DNA from: an uncultured Bacteroidales bacterium
GTDB lineage: Bacteria; Bacteroidota; Bacteroidia; Bacteroidales; UBA3824
Direction: 5' to 3'
Length of the DNA: 64,000 nt
Assembly: GCA_937877455.1 (NCBI GenBank)
Contig: CALFIU010000017.1
Location: 1-64,000 of the forward strand
Positions 1 through 8,900 of this stretch are shown here, piece after piece (the stretch's first letter is position 1; each line of letters starts with the position of its first letter). Below the pieces are notes generated by a model. It saw only the letters and a list, made by a program, of their open reading frames with translations, made no database searches and was not told the origin of the DNA. The position numbers and the translations under genes are program-made.

Positions 1-1
1 C

Positions 2-127
2 ATCGATTTTAGGAAGATTAATTTCTGCATCGCCAAGAAACTGCGCAAACGCATTAAAACCGATACTTTACCTATTGATTTCGTCGTTGAAAATCAATTA
101 GTTAAAAATCCAACAAAGTTGGAATGA
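2..127 (+). CDS. C-terminal end of an unrecognised protein (partial)
   Basis: An open frame enters from the left edge and stops with TGA at 127, giving about 41 residues, rich in Lys/Arg at first (KKLRKRIK) and ending NPTKLE. The start lies outside the window. I do not recognise the family and there is too little to assign a domain. It points the same way as the next two genes but is separated from them by about 155 bases holding a clear promoter, so it is probably a separate transcript. It could also be a chance open frame. Confidence 0.35.
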   Translation: MDFRKINFCIAKKLRKRIKTDTLPIDFVVENQLVKNPTKLE

Positions 128-220
128 TTTGATTGATAACGTGTTACAACACTTGCGAAAGTTTAGAAGATTATTTAGCAATATTTTGTTTTTATGTATT
201 TGAATAATAGGCAAAAATCG

Positions 221-252
221 TTTGCTAAACTTGATAAATCTAATTATTTTTG
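221..252 (+). promoter_or_regulatory. Bacteroidota-type promoter for thioredoxin-like/rlmN operon
   Basis: TTTG at 221-224 and TATTTTTG at 245-252 are separated by 20 bases, matching the Bacteroidota -33/-7 pattern (TTTG, about 19-20 bases, TAnnTTTG). The ATG at 283 follows about 30 bases downstream. Confidence 0.6.
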
Positions 253-282
253 CAACACAATATATTATTTGAGTGAAACACT

Positions 283-1326
283 ATGAAAAAATTATTTTTT
301 TTATTGGTTGTTTTATTGATAACCAACACATTAAAGGCTCAGAGCAAGGTTGAAGATTCTCCTATTAAATGGTATTCGATAACCGAAGCCGAAAAACTTG
401 ATAGTGCAGAACATCGTCCATTTTTGATTGATGTATATACCGATTGGTGTGGATGGTGTAAGCGTATGATGGCCACAACGTTTGCTAATAAACAATTGGC
501 GAAGTATATAAATGCAAATTTTTATCCTGTAAGGCTTGATGCTGAAACTAAAGATACTATTGAATTTCGTGGTATAAATTGGGTTTCTGATGGACGTACA
601 AACGATTTGGCAAAATATCTGCTCGGTGGTAGAATGTCTTATCCAACAATAGTTTACATAGATCGCGACATTAATATCCTTCCCGTGCCGGGCTATATGA
701 CCATAAAGGATATTGAACCAATTTTGATTTATTTTAGTGAGAATGTAAGTCGCAACGCCAGTTTAGACGATTTTAGACTTGATTATATGTATGCTTACAA
801 TTCTATTTATGCCGATGAAATTGCCAAAATTCCAGCAGAACAACAACTTGACACTTTGGGAAAAATAGAATGGCTTGGCATTGAAGACGCATTAAAAAAA
901 CAGCAAGAAACACCTCGTCCTTTGCTCCTTGATATTTGGCTTGATTATGTTCCTGAGGGAACAAAATTGGTTTTTTCTTCGGATGTATTTGAAAAAAATG
1001 TGTTAAAAGATAGTAAAATAGCCGATTATATCAACAAAAACTATTATCCAGTAAGGTTTTATGCAGCATCGACAGATACTGTAAAAATTTTGGGTAGGAT
1101 ATTCCCTGGTTCAACAAACAATGGACCTCACTCGCTAACAAGTTATTTAACAGGTGGCGATTTTAGTTTTCCAGCCTTGTTTTATTTCGACAAAGATATG
1201 AGACTTATTAGCAAGATGTCAAATTATTTTGGTCATAATTTGTATCTTACAGTGCTTAGATTTTATGCTGAGGAAGCTTATAAAAACGAAACTTTCCAAC
1301 AATTTTATACACGAACAGAGAAATAA
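283..1326 (+). CDS. Secreted two-domain thioredoxin-like protein
   Basis: Residues 1-20 form a signal peptide ending LKAQ, so the product is exported to the periplasm or envelope. Residues about 30-155 are a thioredoxin fold of the thioredoxin_7/DUF255-like type with the redox motif WCGWC (Cys56 and Cys59). A second, similar unit follows at about 185-340 (PLLLDIWLDYVPEG, then DYINKNYYPVRFYA, parallel to KYINANFYPVRLDA in the first) but lacks the CxxC. The protein therefore looks like an internal duplication in which only the first half kept its active site. Likely role is thiol-disulfide exchange on exported proteins; the substrate is unknown. It is followed after 2 bases by rlmN, so the two are probably co-transcribed. 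Confidence 0.8.
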   Translation: MKKLFFLLVVLLITNTLKAQSKVEDSPIKWYSITEAEKLDSAEHRPFLIDVYTDWCGWCKRMMATTFANKQLAKYINANFYPVRLDAETKDTIEFRGINWVSDGRTNDLAKYLLGGRMSYPTIVYIDRDINILPVPGYMTIKDIEPILIYFSENVSRNASLDDFRLDYMYAYNSIYADEIAKIPAEQQLDTLGKIEWLGIEDALKKQQETPRPLLLDIWLDYVPEGTKLVFSSDVFEKNVLKDSKIADYINKNYYPVRFYAASTDTVKILGRIFPGSTNNGPHSLTSYLTGGDFSFPALFYFDKDMRLISKMSNYFGHNLYLTVLRFYAEEAYKNETFQQFYTRTEK

Positions 1327-1328
1327 AA

Positions 1329-2348
1329 ATGGAATTTTTATTTGGAAAAACCTTAAGTCAACTTTGTGATATAGTTTTAGGCGTTGGACTTCCAAAATTT
1401 ACAGCCAAACAACTTGCTGACTGGCTTTATAAAAAAGACGTTTCAAGTTTTGAACAGATGACAAATCTTTCCAAAAAGGCACGTCAGATGCTTAGTGAAA
1501 ATTTTGAGGTTGGTTTAACACCGCCAATGCGTTGTGTGGAATCGCGCGACGGGACAAAAAAATATTTGTATAAATATGGATCGTCTAATTTTATAGAAAC
1601 GGCATACATTCCCGACCATGACAGAGCAACGTTGTGTGTATCTTGTCAAACAGGCTGTAAGATGGGATGCAAGTTTTGTCTTACTGGTAAACAAGGATTT
1701 TCGGGAAATCTTACTACAAATCAGATACTTAACCAAATAAAAAGCCTTCCTGAATTTTCTAAGCTAACCAATTTGGTGTTTATGGGTATGGGCGAGCCTA
1801 TGGATAACCTTGATAACGTGTTAAAGGCATTGGAAATAATAACATCAGACTACGGATTTGCTATGAGTCCAAGACGCGTAACGGTTTCAACGGTTGGAAT
1901 TTTGCCTGCGTTGGATGTTTTTTTGCAACAATCGCAGACACATTTGGCTTTGAGTATCCACAATCCTTTTGAGACAGAGCGTCGGCAATTGATGCCAGTG
2001 CAAGGAGCGCAACCGTTATTAGAAGTGTTAAAAGTTATAAAAAAATATGATTTTAGCCATCAAAGACGCTTTTCAGCAGAATACACTATGATAAATGGTT
2101 ATAACGATAGTATTGCTCATGCAAAAGAACTTGTTAGAATTTTAAATGGTATTCCTGCGCGTGTAAATCTTATAAGATACCATGCTAATTCTGAAAATGG
2201 TTTTGAACCATCGCCAATGGAAAAGATTGTTGAGTTTCAGAATATATTGAAGTTAAAAGGCATAACAGCAACTTTGCGAGCTTCGCGAGGTGAAGATATT
2301 TCTGCTGCTTGTGGTTTGTTAAGTACCAAAGAATTGCAAAATAAATGA
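1329..2348 (+). CDS. rlmN: 23S rRNA (adenine-2503-C2)/tRNA A37 methyltransferase RlmN
   Basis: A radical SAM dual-specificity RNA methyltransferase that methylates C2 of A2503 in 23S rRNA and of A37 in some tRNAs. The cluster-binding motif CKMGCKFC (CxxxCxxC) is at about residues 110-117, preceded by TLCVSCQTG, which carries the position equivalent to the first catalytic Cys. The C-terminal RGEDISAACGLL contains the second catalytic Cys. GMGEP and the SIHNP segment are also typical. Length 339 aa is normal for the family. It starts 2 bases after the thioredoxin-like gene. Confidence 0.95.
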   Translation: MEFLFGKTLSQLCDIVLGVGLPKFTAKQLADWLYKKDVSSFEQMTNLSKKARQMLSENFEVGLTPPMRCVESRDGTKKYLYKYGSSNFIETAYIPDHDRATLCVSCQTGCKMGCKFCLTGKQGFSGNLTTNQILNQIKSLPEFSKLTNLVFMGMGEPMDNLDNVLKALEIITSDYGFAMSPRRVTVSTVGILPALDVFLQQSQTHLALSIHNPFETERRQLMPVQGAQPLLEVLKVIKKYDFSHQRRFSAEYTMINGYNDSIAHAKELVRILNGIPARVNLIRYHANSENGFEPSPMEKIVEFQNILKLKGITATLRASRGEDISAACGLLSTKELQNK

Positions 2349-2429
2349 TGAAAAGATGTAATTAAAGTGCGATTTTTATTTTAGTTTAAAATGAACAAAA
2401 TGAACAGCATTTTTTTTAATTAATACGCT

Positions 2430-2437
2430 TATCTTTG
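2430..2437 (+). promoter_or_regulatory. -7 element in the rlmN/DUF4625 gap
   Basis: TATCTTTG matches TAnnTTTG exactly. The expected -33 position is a T-run rather than TTTG. No open reading frame of useful size follows, only the terminator at 2583-2613. Confidence 0.45.
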
Positions 2438-2443
2438 TATTGA

Positions 2444-2613
2444 AAAAAGAAAATGTTTATGATTTAATTTTGAAACACTCAACTTTTTTATTATAGAAAT
2501 ACAAATAAGAGCTTAATAAAAACTATTGCTTGTTTTAATAACAATTTGTTTCAAACTAATTTTTAACTCTATTAAGTGCGGAAAATCCCTTGGCGATGTC
2601 AAGGGATTTTTTT
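2444..2613 (+). ncRNA. Candidate small RNA (no family recognised)
   Basis: The stretch between the -7 element at 2430 and the terminator at 2583-2613 would give a transcript of about 170 bases. Start codons inside open only tiny frames. The alternatives are a long 3' tail of rlmN ending at the same terminator, or an unrelated promoter-like match. I do not recognise 6S, tmRNA or RNase P features. Confidence 0.3.
2583..2613 (+). terminator. Rho-independent terminator
   Basis: A 10-base stem AAATCCCTTG/CAAGGGATTT with a 7-base loop, followed directly by T residues. It serves the forward strand: either the rlmN transcript or the candidate small RNA. Confidence 0.75.
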
Positions 2614-2692
2614 GATAAGTATAGTAAAAATGAGGACTTTAGTTTGGTTTTTGCAAAACAAAATGTCCACATTAAAATCGTATAATAATTAA

Positions 2693-3178
2693 CTAATCTT
2701 CAATTTCTAAACTTACAGCTTTTATTTCTTGCCAACCTGCTTTGTCTGTAACACGAATCATAAAATGATAATCGCCCTCTGCAATGTCGGCAGGTATTGG
2801 AATAAGTATGTCGGCAGTGTAACTTTTTGAACCACTTGGAATTTCGTAATCTTGATTAAAAACCCAAGCATTTTCAACATCGCCATGTTCGTTACTTTCG
2901 TGTTTAGAGTTGGTTTCGGTGCTATGGCTGTGTCCATCAAAATTATTATGAATTTCGATGTTAAACGCACCAAGTTCTACGTTGTCGCAAAAAACTTGAT
3001 GAAATCTGATTATGTCGCCAGGCAAAAATTTCTCACCGTCAATAGGTGTTGCTCCTGTGTTGTTGAATGTTGGTTTTTCTGTGTCAGTAGCAGTGTTGTC
3101 GTCATCTTTGTTGCACGAAACAACGCTCGACATAATCATTAGGGCGCATAAAGCCCCATAAAAATGTTTTGTTTTCAT
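2693..3178 (-). CDS. His-rich DUF4625-type lipoprotein
   Basis: The N-terminus is a lipoprotein signal with lipobox SVVSC (Cys22) and a DDD-containing start of the mature protein, so it is a lipid-anchored envelope protein. The middle has FDGHSHSTETNSKHESNEHG, a His-rich segment typical of DUF4625 proteins of Bacteroidota. The C-terminal half is predicted beta-rich and Ig-like. It lies 34 bases after the TonB-dependent receptor and is probably the last gene of that operon. His richness and location suggest metal binding at the cell surface or in the periplasm, but the function of DUF4625 is not established. Confidence 0.75.
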   Translation of the reverse strand: MKTKHFYGALCALMIMSSVVSCNKDDDNTATDTEKPTFNNTGATPIDGEKFLPGDIIRFHQVFCDNVELGAFNIEIHNNFDGHSHSTETNSKHESNEHGDVENAWVFNQDYEIPSGSKSYTADILIPIPADIAEGDYHFMIRVTDKAGWQEIKAVSLEIED

Positions 3179-3212
3179 TTTTTTTATTGTTTTTTAATTA
3201 TAAAATAGATAT

Positions 3213-5351
3213 TTAAAATTCAATTCCTAAAATAATCGAGAAATTTCTACCATGTTCTGGTACGTCAATTAGACGGTAATAACTTGTGTGATTGTAATAT
3301 TTAGTGTCAAATAAATTTTGAATAGACAATTCGGCTTTATATTTTATTTTTTTACAAACAAATATTTTTCCAAATGCCATATTTACAAGATGATAACCTT
3401 CTGATGGTTTTTCTGGCGGAACAATATCGTTTTGCGCACCTGTATATTTGTAAATCAAATATAAGAAACATTCGTTAATACGCTTGTGTTGCGGAATGTA
3501 ATATTTTGCTGAAGCCAAAATGCTCCATGGTTGCGAAAAAGGTAGTCCATAACCCTTTTTATCGCCCGAAATTTGTCGAGCAAACAAATATTCCCCACCA
3601 ATTGAAAATTCTGCAATGTGGTTTAGCGTGTAATTGGTTTGCAATTCTGTACCCGTTCTAAATACTTCGCATTGTACATATTCGTAAAGTTGTAATCCTT
3701 CAATATAATGATAATCAGGACATAGATAGATATAATTTGGAAAATAATTTATAAAAGGCGTAAAACTAATATTAAAATTTTGTCTTTCAAAATTTACACC
3801 AAAATCTATTTGATAACTTTCTTCTGGATTTAAATTAGGATTACCCTTTTCGTATCTAAAAATCTGATAGTTAACACCATCGGCTCCGAGTTCTGATGCA
3901 ATTGGTATTCTAAAACTTTTTCCAGAATTTGCCTTTAAAACCCAATTGTTTCCTTTCCAATTGATTCCCGCCGAATAGATGAAACTATTCCAATTTTTCG
4001 ATAACCTTGGAGAGCGCAAAAGATATTCAAAAATTCCATTACTATTTGGTGTTAAATACCAATCGTGATATTCTGAAATATCCAACGTTGCATTGTCAAT
4101 CCTTGTTCCAACACTTATTGTTAAATTGCTGTTAATATGCCACTTATCAAACATAAAAACACCTACCGACTTTTGTAGAAAATCAGGCATAATATATCCC
4201 CAACCACCAACGGTATTGTCTTGAATTTCTGATGATACGCCAGCATTGAAACTATGATTGCCTAAAATTGTTTTATAATTTAAGTTGGCAGAATATGTTT
4301 TTTTGTCGAACATACGTTCCAAAAATCCATCGGGTTTAGGCATGTAGCCATGCGAAACAGGTTCGGAATATTCTTTGCGGCTATTTATCTGAAAAGCTAA
4401 ATCCAAGCATAAACTACTCCTTTTTATTTTTAAGACGCTGTTGTTCTGTATTTTTAAGTGATTGGCAAAACTATATGGATAATCAATATCTCTAAAACTT
4501 TTATCAAAATCTATTTCCGAAAGTCTTATTTCTATGCCATGGGCGTTTGCAAAAAAACCACTTTTTGAATACACATTTGAAAAACTTAGGCAATTTTTAA
4601 AAAGTTTTCCATTGTATCCTAATATTAAGTTTGCATCACATTCTTTTCCTGCTGTATTTCTCAACCTATTATCTTTCAGTTTTATATAGTAAGAATAATA
4701 CTGAATACTATCGGTTGGAACAATATAGTCGGAGTATTTCAAGTATGTAAAATTAAACTTGTAGTAAAATTTTTTTAATAAACCTCCGGTGTAAATTGTT
4801 GAACCAAGTGTTCTATTGTTGCTTCGTGCAAAAAGATTTATTTTGGTTTCGTTTTTTGATTTTGGTAACATTGTGTTAGAAATATTGATAACACCACCAA
4901 TAGCATCCGAACCGTAAAGCATTGCTGCAGGTCCTTTTACAATTTCTACGTTTTCAACCGAAAATTGGTCAATTTCAAGTCCATGTTCATGTCCCCACTG
5001 TTGTCCTTGATGTTTTATGCCGTTTTCGCAAACCGCAAGTCTATTAAATCCAAGTCCACGAATTACAGGTTTCGATTGTCCCGAACCTATGCTTACGGCT
5101 TGAATACCAGGTATTTGACTTAGTGTCTGCATCAGACTACCAGAAAAATTTGATTCGATAAAACTTTGGTCAACCTTAATAAGATTTTGAGGAAGTTTCA
5201 TCTGTATTTCGTTGTTGCTTTTATCGGCTTTTATGGTTATTTGTTCTAATGTAATGCCATCTTTTGCAATGCCCCAAATGCTATCGTTTTGTGCTATAGC
5301 GTTCAAACCTAAAACCGATAAAAAAGCAAATATAAATATGCCTTTCATCAA
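3213..5351 (-). CDS. TonB-dependent outer-membrane receptor, probable metal or metal-chelate uptake
   Basis: A signal peptide (ending NAIA) precedes a plug domain at about residues 40-160 (SQIPGIQAVSIGSGQ, VIRGLGFNRL, VENVEIVKGPAAMLYGSDAI) and a beta-barrel that ends in an aromatic-type strand (SIILGIEF). At 712 aa it is the size of a ligand-specific receptor, without the carboxypeptidase-D-like N-terminal domain of SusC proteins. The plug loop GQQWGHEHGLEID is His-containing and resembles receptors often linked to zinc or copper. It lies between a His/Cys-rich small protein and a His-rich lipoprotein, which also points to metal import. The substrate is inferred, not shown. Confidence 0.85.
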   Translation of the reverse strand: MMKGIFIFAFLSVLGLNAIAQNDSIWGIAKDGITLEQITIKADKSNNEIQMKLPQNLIKVDQSFIESNFSGSLMQTLSQIPGIQAVSIGSGQSKPVIRGLGFNRLAVCENGIKHQGQQWGHEHGLEIDQFSVENVEIVKGPAAMLYGSDAIGGVINISNTMLPKSKNETKINLFARSNNRTLGSTIYTGGLLKKFYYKFNFTYLKYSDYIVPTDSIQYYSYYIKLKDNRLRNTAGKECDANLILGYNGKLFKNCLSFSNVYSKSGFFANAHGIEIRLSEIDFDKSFRDIDYPYSFANHLKIQNNSVLKIKRSSLCLDLAFQINSRKEYSEPVSHGYMPKPDGFLERMFDKKTYSANLNYKTILGNHSFNAGVSSEIQDNTVGGWGYIMPDFLQKSVGVFMFDKWHINSNLTISVGTRIDNATLDISEYHDWYLTPNSNGIFEYLLRSPRLSKNWNSFIYSAGINWKGNNWVLKANSGKSFRIPIASELGADGVNYQIFRYEKGNPNLNPEESYQIDFGVNFERQNFNISFTPFINYFPNYIYLCPDYHYIEGLQLYEYVQCEVFRTGTELQTNYTLNHIAEFSIGGEYLFARQISGDKKGYGLPFSQPWSILASAKYYIPQHKRINECFLYLIYKYTGAQNDIVPPEKPSEGYHLVNMAFGKIFVCKKIKYKAELSIQNLFDTKYYNHTSYYRLIDVPEHGRNFSIILGIEF

Positions 5352-5455
5352 AAATATATATTAACTTTTATAAGAAATATTTACAGCCAACACACTGTAA
5401 AAAATAAAAACACGGCAATTTTTTAAGAATAATTAATTGTATTTGTTTAATATTT

Positions 5456-5483
5456 AATAACTTAATTTCATATTTAAGTTATT
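5456..5483. repeat. 10-bp perfect inverted repeat upstream of the TonB receptor
   Basis: AATAACTTAA (5456-5465) and TTAAGTTATT (5474-5483) are exact reverse complements with an 8-base spacer. It lies about 105-130 bases upstream of the receptor start, in the gap between the small His/Cys-rich gene and the receptor. It may be an operator for a regulator or an mRNA hairpin; no T-run follows on the reverse strand, so it is a poor terminator. Confidence 0.5.
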
Positions 5484-5537
5484 AAAACCCTAATTATTCA
5501 AAAAAAATATCAAGTGTAAAAAAAATAGTGCGAACAA

Positions 5538-5855
5538 CTAAATACAATTTGGGGGACCTCGTAAAGAAAAAGAAATTTTATTACCACAAACAACCTGCTC
5601 TATTAGAGGGAGATTTTCAATTTTGTTTTTTGTAACTACAATTTTAAATTCTGTTTGTGGATTTTCTTCAAAAGGCGAAAGCACAAAATCGCAGATTTTA
5701 CAAATCTGTCCTAAACTATGTGAGTTTTCGTCTGTTGATGTGTGAGTACAAGAAATTTCAGAGTGGGTGTGGAAACTTTTTGCTGCAAAAATTGGCAACA
5801 AGACTAAAATTAATCCTGCAACCAATAATTCTCTATATTTACGTAAAGTTTTCAC
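5538..5855 (-). CDS. Small exported His/Cys-rich protein
   Basis: About 105 aa with one N-terminal membrane/signal segment (residues about 10-27). This is followed by FHTHSEISCTHTSTDENSHS and an ICKICDFVLSPF motif with CxxC, then a tail containing LRGPP. Small proteins of this design occur next to metal-related TonB receptors in Bacteroidota; they are usually hypothetical. The start codon at 5853-5855 is GTG, and the -7 element at 5860-5867 lies directly before it, so the mRNA would have almost no leader. It is upstream of the receptor on the same strand with a 186-base gap. Metal sensing or handling is an inference from the His/Cys pattern only. Confidence 0.6.
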   Translation of the reverse strand: MKTLRKYRELLVAGLILVLLPIFAAKSFHTHSEISCTHTSTDENSHSLGQICKICDFVLSPFEENPQTEFKIVVTKNKIENLPLIEQVVCGNKISFSLRGPPNCI

Positions 5856-5859
5856 GCCG

Positions 5860-5892
5860 CAAAGATAGAATAGTTTTTTTTATTTTCCCAAA
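5860..5892 (-). promoter_or_regulatory. Promoter for the putative metal-uptake genes
   Basis: Reading the reverse strand, TTTG (5892-5889) is followed after 21 bases by TATCTTTG (5867-5860). This is close to the consensus spacing. It lies immediately upstream of the GTG start at 5855, implying a leaderless or very short-leader mRNA. Confidence 0.5.
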
Positions 5893-5932
5893 AAAATAAA
5901 ACCAACCTGCCAAATTATTTGTTCAGGTTGGT
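5888..5932 (-). terminator. Terminator of the WD40-ATPase gene
   Basis: On the reverse strand a 9-base stem ACCAACCTG/CAGGTTGGT with a 14-base loop is followed by a T-rich run. It lies 46 bases after the stop of the STAND-WD40 gene and overlaps the -33 region of the next promoter. Confidence 0.75.
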
Positions 5933-5977
5933 GGAAATAAATATATAAACGTAAAAGGAAAATGAGCTATTTAATTA

Positions 5978-8900
5978 TTACAATCCATATTTTTTCAGAG
6001 TTTCGGCATCGGGTTTCCAAATAGGACCATAAAGGTCAAGTTTGTCTATATGACGGTTTATTCCGTCAGCATTAATCATATAAAGTTTTACAGTTTTATT
6101 GTTTTTATTGTCGCAACATACAGTAAGTATGTATTTTCCGTCTGGCGAAAAAACAGCAGATTTAACTCGTCCATCGTGTCTAAATGTCATAATATCACGG
6201 CCGTCTATTGTCCAAAGTCGCGACTTGCCATCGTCGGAAGTTGTTATAATGTATTTTCCGTCAGGAGAAAAAACTGCAGAATTTACTTTGTTTTCGTAAC
6301 CACGTAAAGTAAAAACTATTTCTCCAATTTTGTTCCAAAGAACCGCCGATTCGTCTGAAGATGTTGAAATTACATAATTTCCATCAGGCGAAAATGCGAC
6401 AGAATTAACACGTGCATCGTGTCCAGCAAAGGTGCGTACAACATTGCCGTCAAGCGAATGTAAAACCACTTTTTTGTCGGTGCCCCCAGTTACAAAAGTT
6501 TCACCAGAGGGAGAAAATGCCACCGAAGTTACGCATCCATTGTGTTCGTAAGATTTTATATATTTGTTGGTTAATAAGTCATAAATTATTATAGTGCTAT
6601 CGTTAGACACAGTTATTAATTTTTTTCCATCGGGCGAAAAAACAGCATCATTTACAGTAGCAGAATGCTGGTCGAGTACTTTTAATAATTTACCTTCGCG
6701 AGAGTAAATGTGGGTTGTTCCATCAGAAGATGCTGTTGCTACAAACTTTCCATCGGGCGAAAAACGTGCTGTGTTGATTGTTTGAGTATGACCTTTAAAA
6801 ACTGCAATTTTTTCGCCAGTAAGATCCCAAATTTGTGCAGATTTGTCTTGAACAACCATAAGATTGAGTCCATCGGGCGAAAAACAAGCAAAGTTTACAT
6901 TTATAGCATTTTTGTAACTTTCAAATCGTTTTCCAATGCACCATAATCTAACGGTTTTGTCATCGCCAACAGACATTATTGATTGGTTGTCGGCAAGGAA
7001 AGACGAAAACCACACATTGCTACCATGGCCTTTTAATATTTTTTCAAGTTTTCCTGTTATGTCCCACACTCTAACAGTTTTGTCGCGTGAGGCTGTAATA
7101 ATATGGTTGCCGTCGGGCGAAAAAAATGCACTGTTAAGCCAATCCTCATGCCCCGAAAATGTCACGAGTTCGATACCATTTAAATCCCAAAGTCGGGCTT
7201 TGTGGTTTTTGTTGATATAGTCGTTGCTTGCGGTGAGAATGTATTTTCCGTCGGGTGAAAAAACTGCTGAAACAATTATTGACATCGAAAATCTTGTATC
7301 TTCGTTAATTTCCAATACTTTTAATTGTTTTCCTGTTGTAGTCCAAATTCTTGCGGTGTTGTCGCCGCCAGAAGTTACAATGTATTGATTGTCAGGTGAA
7401 AAATGGGCGCAATAAACATCGAATCCATGACCACTGAGCACAGAAAGGCGAGAGCCATCGATATTGCAAACTTCAACGTTAAAATCGCTACCGCCAGTAA
7501 GAAATTTTGAACCATCGGGGGAGAAATCTGCTGTCCATAACACGGCTTGATGTCCTTTGTGTTCAAGTTTTAGATTACCATTTAAATCAAAAATTCGTGC
7601 CACACTATCGTAGGAAGTGGTGATTATCAAATTGTTGGTTTGGTTCATCGTTGCCGATGTAACAATTTTTTTGTGGGGTAATTCCAAAATTGTGTCACCA
7701 TTTTGACGTAAGAGTAAAACCGAGTTTTTTTCAAGAGAGGGGTTGCGTGTTATTGCAAGAATGTTTTTGCCGCCATTGCAGATATTGGCAGAAATAACTT
7801 TTGTGTCCAGTCGACCTGCTATGGAATAAAAGATGTCTGTATTGTAGAATGAATTTAGCAATGCACTGTAAGCCTGAGCGTTAGAGGTGTCGAGGCTAAC
7901 TGCCTCTTGTGCAAGTCGTAAACTAAATGTAGGGTCGGTTTCAAGCTTTTGAAATGCAAAGGCCGATAACATATTGCTGCGTGCTGCGCGTTCGTTTTTT
8001 TCTGCAGATCCTTTAAGCGAAAAGGCAAGAAATACAAAAGCTAAACTAATGGTTGCAATTGCAATACAAATGGTTAAAAACATCTGCCCCCGCTTATACT
8101 TAAGCGGCTTTTTGTTTGAAAAGTCATTTGGATTTTCAAGCGTCTGCCTTGTATCGGGCTGAAAATGATGTAGTTTTGAATAATTGTTTTCATTTTTTTG
8201 TGCTTTTATATTGTTAAAAATTTCAATATTGCTTGGTGTTAAAAAAATTCGTCCATCAAGCATAATTAATATATCAAAAATTTGGTTATCTATTAGATAA
8301 TCAATTGTTTGTGTAGTTAATTCGTATTTAGTTTGAGCTATGCGCGAGTAAATAGGCAAAGGTTTATCTTCGTCATCAACTACTGTTTCCAATGCAAATT
8401 GTTCTAATTTGTTGCGTTGGTCGCTATCTAACGTATCAAGTATTTTTTTATAATGCGATATGCAAAAATACTGAGATTTTTCAATAATTTCTGCAGTTAT
8501 TTCGCTATAATTATTTTGTGATGCAAAATTTTGCAAAAAATTGCAGGCATTTTTCAACTCGCCAGGTAGTATAGAATTTGTGCCGTTGGTCAATTTTTCT
8601 AAAACAACGCTAATAGCTTCTTCTGACAATTTTATTTTGCAAAAATGTTTTATGGCTTGTTTAGCTGTGTCTATATCAAATGGCAATAGGTTTATTGTAT
8701 TTTGAAATATTCCAGAAAAATAATCTTTTAGTATTGTAAGATAGTTGTATGCGTAATCTTCTGTAATAAAAAGCAAACTTAAATTAATATTGTCGTACAA
8801 AAGCGAAATTGCATCTTTTGAAAAAATTTGTTCGCTTTGTCCAAGCATAATTTTTTGTAACTGATTGTTAAATACATCAGGAATATTGCCATAAACTGCA

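Larger units (their letters stand above)
2349..2692. other. Intergenic region with a possible small RNA
   Basis: This 344-base gap has no convincing protein gene. It holds a perfect -7 element at 2430-2437 and a strong hairpin terminator at 2583-2613, so a short transcript of roughly 170 bases may start and end inside it. The rest is AT-rich with no other structure that I can support. Confidence 0.5.
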
